The notes beneath the pieces were generated by a model that worked only from the letters and a program-made list of their open reading frames with translations, was not told the DNA's origin and ran no database searches. Source: JACMLD01 sp047602295 (GTDB taxonomy: Bacteria > Bacteroidota > Bacteroidia > Chitinophagales > Chitinophagaceae). From it: 64,000 nucleotides of DNA. A program made the position numbers and the translations under genes. Position 1 is the first letter of the stretch; each line of letters starts with the position of its first letter. The DNA is taken from NCBI GenBank assembly GCA_047602295.1, contig JASGHP010000001.1:2728001-2792000 (forward strand), written 5' to 3'. Below are positions 45,440 through 55,013 of the stretch, piece by piece.

Positions 45440-45841
45440 CTAGTGGTAAGTGGTGAGAAAAATATGAAAATATGAAAATGTGGTAAATGTGATAAATGTG
45501 GAAATGCCTTTAAGAAAAATGAATGGTGCCTGGTAACGAGCCAATGACAGTGCGTAGTTAGCAGTTCACATAAATAAGAAAGACAAATGTGAAAATGTGA
45601 ACACAAATGTGAAAATGTGATGAATGTGAAAATGTGGAAAAAATTTGACCATGATTTATAGGATTAGACGGATTGAAGGATTACCATGACGTTTGCTTCG
45701 AAATCCTTAAATCCTTCAATCCTTTAATCATGGTTCAGACAAAAAATGCGAAGCAAAAGGGCTCACGGCTAATAGCTCATAGCTCACAGCTTTCTTCTTG
45801 AAGCTTGTAGCTCATAGCTCACAGCTTTCTTCTTGCAGCTA
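45440..45841. repeat. Composite repeat region: ATGTG arrays, palindromic element, AGCT array
   Basis: AAATGTG/GATAAATGTG units at 45465-45505 and 45593-45640; the complete palindromic form of the dispersed element at 45645-45740; then GCGAAGCAAAAG linker and AGCTNNN heptads to 45841, where the AraC gene's TAG stop is a heptad. A 28-base block is repeated exactly at 45773-45800 and 45808-45835 (offset 35 = 5 x 7). The 45272-45440 stretch shows no gene. Confidence 0.88.
45645..45740. repeat. Dispersed element, complete palindromic copy
   Basis: ACCATGAT (45648-45655) pairs with ATCATGGT (45727-45734), and GGATTGAAGGATT (45670-45682) pairs with AATCCTTCAATCC (45710-45722) perfectly, with CCATGACGTTTGCTTCG between them. 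This is the only copy in the window with both arms. Confidence 0.85.
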
Positions 45842-46864
45842 CAGTTCGTGCGGTTGTTTCCCCAAAGGTTTTATCAGTGATCCCGGAGAAACACCATGAT
45901 GGCGTTTAAACATTTCTATAAAGCCGCTTACATTTTCGTATTGCAATCTTATAGCTACTTCTTTTACAGATAATAATTGTCCTTCTAATAATTTGCGGGC
46001 GTAGTTCATTTTTAAATCCAGGTAATGCTCATATATATTCTTGCCAAAGAATTTTTTGAAGTGACGTTTTAATGTAGACACACTAATGGCCAGTTGCTTT
46101 GCAATAACAGGAAGCTCGGGCAATTTCTTTTCAAGATGTGCATGTAATATTTTTTCAACTACCATTACCTGGTCGTAATACAATACTTTCTGGTTTTCCA
46201 TTCCAGGAGCAATGCCTTGTGTAAACCGTAAGAAGAAAGAAGAAATTAATAAGAATGCCTGCGCTTTTAGTGGCAGCAAATTACGTTCTGCATTGGAGAT
46301 GTATTTTTCAAGATCGTTCAGTAGTTGTAATTCCTCTATGGTGCAATTAAACAATAATGGGCCAGCAGAAGCTTTTTTATATAGTGTAGTAAAATATTGC
46401 TCGTAAAATTTACCGCTGTTGGCCAGTTCTTTTTTTAACCAGTTGGTGCCAATGCTGATGCAAATTGTTTTTACAGTGCTTTCGGCAGGTATTTCAAATT
46501 GAAAGTCGGAGTTGTTTGCTAATACTAAAATGGTTTTATCGTGTTTAACACGATAGCTGCTGCCTTTGATTTGTTCACCTGCGCTGATATCTCCCTGCAA
46601 AACATATAATAATGTAATAGCATTGTTCTCTGTATCCGGCGGCATGGCAGTTTTGTGAACGATAAGCTTTTTATTAAGCGTAAACTGCCAGCAGAGGAAG
46701 AATATCTCAGTATCTATTTGCCATCGCTGTAAAATGCCCCGCCCCTTAACAGCAGGAATAAGCATATTGTCTGATGGAGGATTGATTTGAAAAGCCCCGG
46801 CCAGTATTGTAGTAAAATCTGGAGATGAGAAGCTGGCTGTACTAAAGTTAATGTTATCGTCCAT
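45839..46864 (-). CDS. AraC family transcriptional regulator
   Basis: 341 residues. N-terminal sensing half (about 1-230, no recognised ligand domain, moderately hydrophobic beta-rich) and a C-terminal pair of helix-turn-helix motifs: residues about 250-335, AISVSTLKRHFKKFFGKNIYEHYLDLKMNYA and VKEVAIRLQYENVSGFIEMFKRHHGVSPG. The target genes are unknown. The stop is inside a heptad array (see 45440-45841). The 415 bases upstream up to the FG-GAP gene contain no further gene. Confidence 0.88.
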   Translation of the reverse strand: MDDNINFSTASFSSPDFTTILAGAFQINPPSDNMLIPAVKGRGILQRWQIDTEIFFLCWQFTLNKKLIVHKTAMPPDTENNAITLLYVLQGDISAGEQIKGSSYRVKHDKTILVLANNSDFQFEIPAESTVKTICISIGTNWLKKELANSGKFYEQYFTTLYKKASAGPLLFNCTIEELQLLNDLEKYISNAERNLLPLKAQAFLLISSFFLRFTQGIAPGMENQKVLYYDQVMVVEKILHAHLEKKLPELPVIAKQLAISVSTLKRHFKKFFGKNIYEHYLDLKMNYARKLLEGQLLSVKEVAIRLQYENVSGFIEMFKRHHGVSPGSLIKPLGKQPHEL

Positions 46865-47279
46865 GTTTTATACCCACAGGCCTTTGCTCGCATTAAATGT
46901 AGCAGAACATTTTTATATAGATGCATTAAAATACATTTTTGTGCAGAAACACTCATTGATACTTGCGCTTAAAAATTGATTGTCAATATAAAACTACATT
47001 CGCTAAGTGCAAACAATTAAAGTGGTTGAACTTTTAAAGGTATCGCTTGCACTAAATCGGGTAACTAACCTATAATTGGCTATGTACTTTTACTCCAGCA
47101 TTCAGTATTTAATGCTAATGCAAAATCGAGTACTTCCAATATCCTTCAGAAAACCACCATTGCCGTAGAAAGCATGGCTGAGTAGTTTTATTATCACCCT
47201 TATATATTGTTGAATTTAAAAAGCAATCCCGGTTGTAATGACCTTGTATTGCCTACCCCGTAACCCTTAAAACTGATGT
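46865..47279. other. Intergenic region between divergent genes
   Basis: 415 bases before the FG-GAP gene and upstream of the AraC gene. It holds the promoters of both. Except for one solitary AAAACCACCATT (47150-47161), like a unit of the 22-bp arrays, I see nothing repeated. Confidence 0.5.
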
Positions 47280-50252
47280 ATGAACACACGTTTACTCCTT
47301 ACCCTAGTTTCTTCTACTCTTTTATTCTCAGATGCATTTAGCCAGGAACAGCTACCAGCAGGCGTTTCAAGCGATTGGTACCAACAGCAGGTGGCCGCTA
47401 TAGAACAAATGCATTATCAATTTAAACTGGTTCGCAATAGCCAGAACTGGATGGTTAACAATCCTACTAACAAGCTTGGATTTATTATAAATGAAAAAGG
47501 ATACCAGGTACATCCTTTAATTACACCTGCGCAGGATAAACCCTGGCTGGCTACTTTTAAAGTGCAGCAGTTAAATAACAAAGCTGTAGACTTCAATACA
47601 AACGATTATCTGCACCTAAAGGAAAACCCTTCTACGCTGCTTTATACGTCTTCAAATATGAATGTGGAGTACGTAAATACGTCAGCCGGTATGAGGCAAA
47701 ACTTTATTGTGCATAAGAAAAGTAATGCCGGCAATAAGTTAAGTGTTGCAATTAAAGTGGAAACATCGTTGCAGGCAGAAGTAAAAACCGGTAAACAATT
47801 TATATTGAAAAGCCGTCACGGTAAAAAAGAAACAAAGCTTTTTTATGATGAGCTGAAAGTGTGGGATGGCAATGGTAAATCTTTGGCAGCTTCTATGGAG
47901 TATAACCCCGCCACTTCTTTGCTGACAATTACTGCAGATGATGCCAATGCACAATATCCTGTTACAATAGATCCTTTAAACCGTACGCCAGAATGGACAA
48001 CCTCTGCTGATGGTGTATTGCCTGGTCTTTTAAATACATTGCAATTGCAGGTAAAAACAAATTATGGCTATACTGTAGCAGGTTTAGGAGATATTAATGG
48101 TGATGGATATGATGATGTAGCGGTAGGAGCGCCTACAATGGCAGATGTGGTAACAGGAACAGGAAGCCTTACAGGTGTTGGCGCAGTGTTTATTTATTAT
48201 GGTTCTGCAACTGGTCTTTCAGCAACTCCCGATAAAGTATTGCAACCATCAACAGCAGTATCTGGTGCATTGTTTGGTTATAGCATTGCAGCAGGTGATG
48301 TAACAGGAGATGGATTGAATGACATTATTGTGGGAGCGCCATTGGACAGCTATCAAACTACTGCTTCTTCTTTAACAGGTGCTACCAGCGTAACAGTAAA
48401 AGCAGGAAAAGTATATGTGTACCGTAGTGAAGATTTATCAGGTGCTTCTAATCCTACGCCTTTTGCACAAGTAAGATTGCAGGGTACAGCTAATTTCAGC
48501 ACAGGCATAGCAGGTGTATTGTTAAGCAATGTAAGCGTTAATGCTTTATTTGGATTGGCTGTTTCTACCGTAAAAGATCTTAATGGAGATGGTAAAAGTG
48601 ATATAGTTGTAGGTGCGCCTGCTTACCTGGGCACAAGCCTATTAGCTGTGCAAAGCGGTGCGGCATTTGTTTACTATTCTAACAACCTTAATACAACTAC
48701 CCCTGTGCAATTAAGCACGCCTACACCATCTTTATTAGGCATTGCGTCTTTACCCATTGCAAATACCAATGGTTTGTTGTTTGGCTTTAGTGTAGATGGA
48801 GTAGGAGATTATAACAACGATGGCTACCAGGATATTGCAGTAGGTGCTCCTGCCGGTGTTAATTTAAATTCTTTGGGTGGTATATTCTCTGGTCAGTTCC
48901 TGGGTGGTAGTGCTTTTGTATATTATGGTAATGGTACTGGCATACAAACTACCAGCAATGTTCGTTTGCAGGCAAGTGCAAGTGGTTTGCTTAGCAACGC
49001 TGCCAATCTTTTTGGATACAAAGTAAAAGGTGCAACTGATGCAGTAGGACAGCAAACAGGTAATATTATTATTGGTGCACCAAGTGGCTCAGTACTTAGC
49101 AATGTAGTAGGTGGCTTGCAGGTAAAAGCAGGACAGCTGCATGTATTTAAATCAAGAACTTCTCCTGCAACAGGTTCTTTTACTGCAGACCAGGTGATAT
49201 CTTCTCCGCGTGCAAGTTCTATCTTAAGCACATTGGCAGGACAAACGCTGAATGTTTCTATGTTGTATGGTGCAAGTATTGATAACATGATGGATGTAAA
49301 CTGCGATAATGTTGCTGATATCATTGTTGGTGAACCAATGTCTACAGCGGTGCCGATGGTTGGTGCAAATGTAGTAGGCGGTGCTGCTTATATTTATCTT
49401 GGCAATACAGATGGTACTTACCAGGCTACACCCTACTGGAACATTACTCCAACAGTTTCGCCTTTGCTGGGTGTAAATACAACAGCATTGCTGGGCTGGT
49501 CTGTTGCGGGCGTTGGATACACTAAAGGACATAGCCAGGGTGTACGTTCACTGGTAGGTGGTCCTTCTAATGCACTTGATTTTGGAAGTGGTTTATTAAA
49601 CCTGGGCAACACATTAGGAACAACACTGAATTTTGTGTTTGATAACAATGGTCTTGGTAAGACGTACCAGTTTGCTTACAGTAATTGTACAATGACAACA
49701 CTTCCTGTGAAGCTGACTAGTTTTACTGCTACACCTGTTAATACCACTGCACAAGTAAAATGGATAGCAGCTACAGAAGAAAACCTGAATTATTATCAAT
49801 TAGAAAGAAGTTCTGACGGCCTGCATTTTGAGACGGTAGCAATGATATTTAAAAAAGAAGCTGCAAGTGATGATTATAATTATCCCGATAGAAAACCCAA
49901 TATGCCTGTTACTTACTACCGCCTGAAAATGGTAGACAATGATGAAAAATATATTTACTCATCTATTGTAAGCGTAAAATTCACACAGAACTTAACTGCA
50001 GGAATTGTGGTAGCGCCTAATCCGGTGCAGGCAGACATCAATGTGCGTATGACAGGTCTTGCATCTGGCAACTACAGGATAGAGCTGCGTAATGCAAATG
50101 GTCAGATGTTTGTTAACAAATCTGTACTTGTTAACCAAGCTGTACAAACCTCCACCATTGCAAGAAACGGAATGGCGGCTGGCTTATACCTCGTTAACGT
50201 ATATAATAATAGTAACCAATTAATGCAATCAGTAAAAATCGTTCTTCAGTAA
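47280..50252 (+). CDS. FG-GAP (integrin alpha-like) repeat protein with T9SS type A sorting domain
   Basis: 990 residues with a signal peptide (MNTRLLLTLVSSTLLFSDAFS). Residues about 30-230 form an N-terminal beta domain (QLPAGVSSDWYQQQVAAIEQMHY is followed by strand-rich sequence); 250-760 contain about seven FG-GAP repeats, each with a calcium loop such as GDINGDGYDDVAVGAP and DLNGDGKSDIVVGAP, forming a beta-propeller. The C-terminal part is the type A sorting domain (VKWIAATEENLNYYQLERSSDG, then GIVVAPNPVQADINVRM). Probably a cell-surface adhesion protein or carbohydrate-binding protein. Confidence 0.88.
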   Translation: MNTRLLLTLVSSTLLFSDAFSQEQLPAGVSSDWYQQQVAAIEQMHYQFKLVRNSQNWMVNNPTNKLGFIINEKGYQVHPLITPAQDKPWLATFKVQQLNNKAVDFNTNDYLHLKENPSTLLYTSSNMNVEYVNTSAGMRQNFIVHKKSNAGNKLSVAIKVETSLQAEVKTGKQFILKSRHGKKETKLFYDELKVWDGNGKSLAASMEYNPATSLLTITADDANAQYPVTIDPLNRTPEWTTSADGVLPGLLNTLQLQVKTNYGYTVAGLGDINGDGYDDVAVGAPTMADVVTGTGSLTGVGAVFIYYGSATGLSATPDKVLQPSTAVSGALFGYSIAAGDVTGDGLNDIIVGAPLDSYQTTASSLTGATSVTVKAGKVYVYRSEDLSGASNPTPFAQVRLQGTANFSTGIAGVLLSNVSVNALFGLAVSTVKDLNGDGKSDIVVGAPAYLGTSLLAVQSGAAFVYYSNNLNTTTPVQLSTPTPSLLGIASLPIANTNGLLFGFSVDGVGDYNNDGYQDIAVGAPAGVNLNSLGGIFSGQFLGGSAFVYYGNGTGIQTTSNVRLQASASGLLSNAANLFGYKVKGATDAVGQQTGNIIIGAPSGSVLSNVVGGLQVKAGQLHVFKSRTSPATGSFTADQVISSPRASSILSTLAGQTLNVSMLYGASIDNMMDVNCDNVADIIVGEPMSTAVPMVGANVVGGAAYIYLGNTDGTYQATPYWNITPTVSPLLGVNTTALLGWSVAGVGYTKGHSQGVRSLVGGPSNALDFGSGLLNLGNTLGTTLNFVFDNNGLGKTYQFAYSNCTMTTLPVKLTSFTATPVNTTAQVKWIAATEENLNYYQLERSSDGLHFETVAMIFKKEAASDDYNYPDRKPNMPVTYYRLKMVDNDEKYIYSSIVSVKFTQNLTAGIVVAPNPVQADINVRMTGLASGNYRIELRNANGQMFVNKSVLVNQAVQTSTIARNGMAAGLYLVNVYNNSNQLMQSVKIVLQ

Positions 50253-50404
50253 TAAGGTTAAAGGGGCCTTGCATAAGCGGTTATCCGGGGGGGTAGCCGC
50301 TTTTTTTTATATTAACATGTCACCAGTAACCGCTCATACGCTCTCCGTGCAGCTTCATCCCAAAAAAACTTTTCGGTACTGCCGAAGTACGAATTTTATC
50401 TTAG

Positions 50405-52855
50405 ATGAAGCAAAAACTGATAACCAAACTATTATTGCCATGCCTGTTATTAATGGCGGGCACTGCCTTTGCACAAAACACTGCACAAATATCTGGTAGA
50501 GTAATAAGCGAAGATAAAAACGCCATTGCAGGTGCCACTGTAGCTTTATTAACAATAAAAGATTCTGCAACAGTTAAAACAAATGCCAGCGCAACAGACG
50601 GTGGTTTTGTGTTTAGTAATCTTGCACCTGATGTATATCTATTGAAGATCTCGGTAACCGGCTATCAAATCTATTATAGCAATGCTATCAGGTTAGCAGC
50701 AGCCGGAAAAACCAGTTTGCCGGTTATTACATTGCAAGCCGCAAATAAAACATTGAAGGCAGTGGAAATTACTGCGCAGAAAAAATACATAGAGCAAAAG
50801 GCAGACAGAACGGTAGTAAATGTAAATGCGCTTATTTCTAACAATGGCGCCAATGCACTGGAAGTATTGCAGAATACACCCGGTGTTACTGTAGATGAAA
50901 ATGGTGCCATCAGTTTTAAAGGAAAAAGTAGTGTATTGGTATTGATTGATGATAAGCCCACTTATCTTTCTGCGGCAAGCCTTGCCAGTTATCTTCGCTC
51001 TTTGCCTTCATCTGCATTGGATAAAATTGAGTTGATGGATAACCCGCCTGCCAGGTATGATGCAGCAGGCAATGCAGGTGTTATTAATATCCGCACTAAA
51101 AAGAACAATATCCGCGGTCTAAACGGCAATGCCACAGTGGGTTACTCGCAGGGGTTTTATGCACGCACATCAGACAATCTTACATTAAACTACCGTGTAA
51201 ACAAACTGAATTTCTTTACTAACCTATCATACAATTATAACCGCAATTACCGCAGGTTAGAAATTGATCGAAACTATTTTGATAGCACCGGCCATACTAC
51301 TTCTTACCTGCAGGATATTTCTTATTTCAGGCCGAGGCAACACAATGGAAATATTAAACTGGGTGCAGATTATTATGTGTCACCTAAAACCACCTGGGGC
51401 ATTGTGTTTACGGGTGCATTGCAGCCTACAAGAGATCAAAGCCCGGTAATAAGCACTGTCTACAATGATGCACATGCGTTGGATTCTACGATCAACTCAC
51501 AAAACACATCTCACAATACATTTTACAATGGCGCAGTAAATATCAACTATACGCACAAGTTTGACAGCCTGGGTAAGACAATTACTTTTGATGCAGATTA
51601 TGTGCGAGATGAATCAGGCAGCAAACAGATTTTTCTTAACAATGCCTATGGAGCCAGTGGTAATCTTAAATCATCTGAAACAATAACAGACGATTTACCT
51701 TCTTACATTAATATCTATGCAGCCAAAGCAGATTTAAGTCTTCCCTTTAAAGACAAATCTGAATTTGATGCAGGGCTAAAGATTAGCCAGGTAAATACAG
51801 ATAATGCAGCCAACTATTTTAATGTAGTGAATAATGTAAGCACGCCAGATTATAACAATACCAACAGGTTTATTTATAAAGAGAATATTAATGCAGCCTA
51901 CGTTAATTATAATAAACAATGGCAGCGGTTTAGCATACAGACAGGGCTTCGCATGGAGAACACCAATGGTAGCGGCCATCAACTGGGCAATGCTTATGTA
52001 AAAGATTCATCCTTTACCAATCATTATACAAACCTTTTTCCTACAGCTTATTTTTCTTATAAACTGGATTCTGCAGGCAACAATGTTTTGGTAGCATCTT
52101 ATGGTCGCCGTATTGGAAGGCCTAATTACGCCAGCCTTAATCCATTCGTCTTCTTTGTAGACAAGTTTACCTATTTTGCCGGTAATCCTTTTTTGAAGCC
52201 GCAGTTTACAGACAATTATAAACTGGCATACACTTATAAAAGCCTGTTTACTTTTTCTGTTTTGTATAATTATACATCGGGTTACCAGTCTGAAACCATT
52301 CGTCCAAGCGGAAGTACCTTTATCAGCACTACAGGCAATATTGGTGCGTTGAAAAGTATTGACTTTTCTTTCAATGCTAATTTAAAACCAGCTAAATGGT
52401 GGACAGTTAATTTTTATGCAGAACTGTACAACAATACTTTCAGCGGTGCTTTTGTGAATGGTTATTTGAATCAGTCTGTTACTTCATTTGGCGGCAATGC
52501 AAACAACCAGTTTATCATTGGAAAAGGTTGGAGTGCAGAACTAAGCGGCTTTTATCAATCAAGAAGAGCGTACGGGCAATTTATTATTCACCCAAGTGGT
52601 GCATTAAATGTGGGGGCACAGAAAAAGATATGGCAGAACAAAGCTTCTATAAGATTTAATGTAAGAGATGTATTTCATACCAGCAGTTCTTCCGGTGAGA
52701 TAACCAGCATACCGGGAGCAAGTTCTACCTTTCATAATTATTTCGACAGCCGCGTAGCAACCCTGTCTTTCACGTTTAATTTTGGTAAGACGGTAAACAC
52801 CCCAAGCCGCAGACAGACTGGTAGTGCCGATAGTGAGCAGGGTAGGGCACATTAG
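50405..52855 (+). CDS. TonB-dependent outer membrane receptor (OMP_b-brl_3 type)
   Basis: 816 residues. Signal peptide (LLLPCLLLMAGTAFAQ), carboxypeptidase-regulatory-like domain (ISGRVISEDKNAIAGATVALLT) at residues about 25-110, then the plug region (VDENGAISFKGKSSVLVLIDDKPTYL and PPARYDAAGNAGVINIRTKK) and a large barrel with aromatic strand ends, ending LSFTFNFGKTV before a polar tail. This subfamily imports polymers or peptides, not specifically siderophores. Gene stands alone; 105 bases separate it from the T9SS gene stop upstream once the intervening frame is discounted. Confidence 0.88.
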   Translation: MKQKLITKLLLPCLLLMAGTAFAQNTAQISGRVISEDKNAIAGATVALLTIKDSATVKTNASATDGGFVFSNLAPDVYLLKISVTGYQIYYSNAIRLAAAGKTSLPVITLQAANKTLKAVEITAQKKYIEQKADRTVVNVNALISNNGANALEVLQNTPGVTVDENGAISFKGKSSVLVLIDDKPTYLSAASLASYLRSLPSSALDKIELMDNPPARYDAAGNAGVINIRTKKNNIRGLNGNATVGYSQGFYARTSDNLTLNYRVNKLNFFTNLSYNYNRNYRRLEIDRNYFDSTGHTTSYLQDISYFRPRQHNGNIKLGADYYVSPKTTWGIVFTGALQPTRDQSPVISTVYNDAHALDSTINSQNTSHNTFYNGAVNINYTHKFDSLGKTITFDADYVRDESGSKQIFLNNAYGASGNLKSSETITDDLPSYINIYAAKADLSLPFKDKSEFDAGLKISQVNTDNAANYFNVVNNVSTPDYNNTNRFIYKENINAAYVNYNKQWQRFSIQTGLRMENTNGSGHQLGNAYVKDSSFTNHYTNLFPTAYFSYKLDSAGNNVLVASYGRRIGRPNYASLNPFVFFVDKFTYFAGNPFLKPQFTDNYKLAYTYKSLFTFSVLYNYTSGYQSETIRPSGSTFISTTGNIGALKSIDFSFNANLKPAKWWTVNFYAELYNNTFSGAFVNGYLNQSVTSFGGNANNQFIIGKGWSAELSGFYQSRRAYGQFIIHPSGALNVGAQKKIWQNKASIRFNVRDVFHTSSSSGEITSIPGASSTFHNYFDSRVATLSFTFNFGKTVNTPSRRQTGSADSEQGRAH

Positions 52856-53077
52856 TAAGGTGTAAGAGGTATAATTGGGAAGAAATTGGGCAGCAGAAAC
52901 GCAATTATCTGCATGCAGGCATGTTTAGTTAAATACCAAACAAATTCATATTACCCTTTTGTTGTTTTTTCCTGGGAAGGGTAATGTGTAAAACTTCCTT
53001 CCGGACTAGCCATTAGAAAAAACTTGCGAATGCGTTGGATAAGGTATTGAGTGATTGTTTTCATGTGTAAAATTAAA

Positions 53078-53112
53078 ATGCCTGCGTCTATGGCGCAGGC
53101 ATCGTTCTTTAT
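53078..53112 (+). terminator. Terminator-like hairpin, downstream of the receptor gene
   Basis: 9-bp stem ATGCCTGCG (53078-53086) with CGCAGGCAT (53094-53102), loop TCTATGG, then T-rich. Confidence 0.55.
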
Positions 53113-53420
53113 TGTACAAAAGTATTACCTATAATTACTACTGGCAAACCATATTTATTGAGCTTTAGTGATGTCAAAATCGTTGACATTTATAATAACT
53201 CCTTCATTGTAAGTATAGTTATGCGTGTGCAGATATGATGGCCAACAAAATTTTCACCTGCGCAAATCTTTTATTTACCGCAAATCGTACTTATTGCAGG
53301 GCAGAAAAGGCGAAACGGTCTTTGTTTAACATCATTTTAAAACTATTGATCCGATCTTTACGTCATAATAATAAACACGACAATACAATTTTTCTCATAA
53401 GCAGTTAGTTTTGGTTAACG

Positions 53421-53450
53421 GGCCTTGTTTCTACAAGGCCTTTTTCTTTT
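53421..53450 (+). terminator. Strong terminator without an upstream reading frame
   Basis: GGCCTTGT (53421-53428) with ACAAGGCC (53433-53440), 4-base loop, then TTTTTCTTTT. No CDS lies within 560 bases upstream on this strand. Confidence 0.65.
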
Positions 53451-53606
53451 CTACAGGTTTATCATCGTATAACACGCTTCAATTACTTTTCCTCATCTTT
53501 CCTCCTCTTAGAAAATAACGTTGCAGGTATTAACATTTCTCTAGTAAACAAGCCATTCATCTTTCTATCTCATATACATTGAACAACACCCAAAAAATTT
53601 AAAACA

Positions 53607-54101
53607 ATGAAAAAGATTTTTACACTTTTGTTTTTTGCCGGTATTACCACAGTTGCTTTAGCGCAAAATGTTAGAAACGCACAATACAGGAACCAAAGTA
53701 ATGGTAACAACCAGGCTCCAGCCTATAACAATAACCAGTCTTACGGACAGTCTTCAAATGGCTATGGCCAGTCTAACCAGGGCGGTGGTAATTATAACCA
53801 GAATGGTGGTGGTTACAATCAAAACAATGGTTACAACCAGAACAATGGTTATAATCAAAACAACGGTTATAACCAGAACAATGGTTATCAGCAAAACGGT
53901 AGCGCTTATAACAATCGTCCTGAGCCTGCCTATGGCAATGGATATGACAGGCGTTTTGATGGCCGTGATGATCGCAGGTTTTATGATAATGATCGTTTCG
54001 ACCGTCGTGAATATGAAAGAAGAAGAGCGTATGAAAGATATAACCACGACAGGTTTCATGGCCGTGTAGTGATAAGATTTGGACAGCCTTCCTGCTTCTA
54101 A
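53607..54101 (+). CDS. Exported Asn/Gln/Tyr-rich repeat protein
   Basis: 164 residues. Signal peptide (MKKIFTLLFFAGITTVALAQ), then a long low-complexity segment with a tandem hexapeptide YNQNNG (four perfect copies at about residues 70-95, encoded by an 18-bp tandem repeat) and related GQSNQG, then a basic, charged C-terminus of Arg, Asp and Tyr (RFDGRDDRRFYDNDRFDRREYE). The composition suggests an extracellular or surface-associated amyloid-like or matrix protein; function unknown. A strong terminator follows at 54134. Confidence 0.65.
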   Translation: MKKIFTLLFFAGITTVALAQNVRNAQYRNQSNGNNQAPAYNNNQSYGQSSNGYGQSNQGGGNYNQNGGGYNQNNGYNQNNGYNQNNGYNQNNGYQQNGSAYNNRPEPAYGNGYDRRFDGRDDRRFYDNDRFDRREYERRRAYERYNHDRFHGRVVIRFGQPSCF

Positions 54102-54133
54102 ACCCCTACTAAATAAAACAAGATCCAATACAG

Positions 54134-54170
54134 TAGACCCTGCCACCGGCAGGGTCTATTTATTTGTACA
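54134..54170 (+). terminator. Strong terminator of the NQ-rich gene
   Basis: 11-bp perfect stem TAGACCCTGCC (54134-54144) with GGCAGGGTCTA (54148-54158), 3-base loop, then TTTATTT. Confidence 0.85.
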
Positions 54171-54251
54171 GCACAATTTATTCTTTAATAATCGACCTCT
54201 TCTCCTTTTGATCTTTTGCTATATTAGTAGTAAAGTTTTAAAGCCTCCTGT

Positions 54252-55013
54252 ATGGGAAAGTTTAAAAAAGTATTTAAGAAAACGTTTCTGGTATTCTTCA
54301 TTTTAATTCCCATTGCTTCTTTTGCGCATTACATTTTATTTCCACAGCAGACAAGATGCATTTTAATTGACTATAGCAGTTTTAAAAAATCAGGAAGATT
54401 GTATTATAATACTGTCACTGAGCCATCCAAGCTGGATACACTAAATACCTTAATAGCAGGGGCGTCCAAAAGGGTAGCTGCTTATTGGGGTAATAAAATC
54501 TCCAATCCAAAATTTATTTATTGCGATAAGGAGGAAGACTTCAAATATTTTGGAAGTGCTTATGGTGTGCCCGCTCTTACGCACATGAAAGGCTGTACTT
54601 ATATTGTGCTTAGCAAGCAGGCAGTCGATCTGGATATTATTGCACATGAACTTTCTCATGCAGAGTTTTATAATCGCATTGGTTTTTACAACTGGACATT
54701 TAAAATACCCCGTTGGTTTGATGAAGGATTAGCCATGCAAAACGATTATCGGAATTATTATTCTGAAGATACGCTTAGGGTTAAAACGGATAATTACAAG
54801 ACGATGCCAGATGTGAAAAGTTATACCAGCAGCAAGCAGTTTGATGAAGGCGGTATAGAAAAAGTAATGCTGAATTTTATGGCAGCAAAGCATGAGGTTA
54901 AAAAATGGTACACAAAGGAAAGGCTGGAAAACTTAATCAGGGATATTAATGCGGGTAAATCTTTCAGCGAGGCATTCTTCAAGCCTGTTACAGAAAATCA
55001 ACCACTGCTCTAA
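54252..55013 (+). CDS. Gluzincin-like metallopeptidase domain protein
   Basis: 253 residues with an N-terminal hydrophobic helix (FLVFFILIPIASFAHYILF) anchoring it to the membrane or acting as a signal. The zinc motif HELSH is at residues 132-136, followed by WFDEGLA with the third ligand Glu158. This HExxH plus WxxEG arrangement is that of peptidase MA-like gluzincins. The 3' end overlaps the convergent hydrolase gene by 26 bases. Target proteins unknown. Confidence 0.75.
   Translation: MGKFKKVFKKTFLVFFILIPIASFAHYILFPQQTRCILIDYSSFKKSGRLYYNTVTEPSKLDTLNTLIAGASKRVAAYWGNKISNPKFIYCDKEEDFKYFGSAYGVPALTHMKGCTYIVLSKQAVDLDIIAHELSHAEFYNRIGFYNWTFKIPRWFDEGLAMQNDYRNYYSEDTLRVKTDNYKTMPDVKSYTSSKQFDEGGIEKVMLNFMAAKHEVKKWYTKERLENLIRDINAGKSFSEAFFKPVTENQPLL

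Larger units (their letters stand above)
52856..53606. other. Gene-free region with two terminator-like hairpins
   Basis: 751 bases between the receptor gene and the NQ-rich protein gene. Hairpin 1 (53078-53102, ATGCCTGCG/CGCAGGCAT) is followed by TTCTTTATT. Hairpin 2 (53421-53440, GGCCTTGT/ACAAGGCC) is followed by T5CT4, the shape of a good intrinsic terminator, but no reading frame ends there. A short untranslated RNA ending at about 53450 is possible. Confidence 0.5.

Noticed and set aside
45334..45606. 90-residue minus-strand ORF rich in His and Phe
   Set aside because: Made of ATGTG repeat array translated backwards; no homology-like features.
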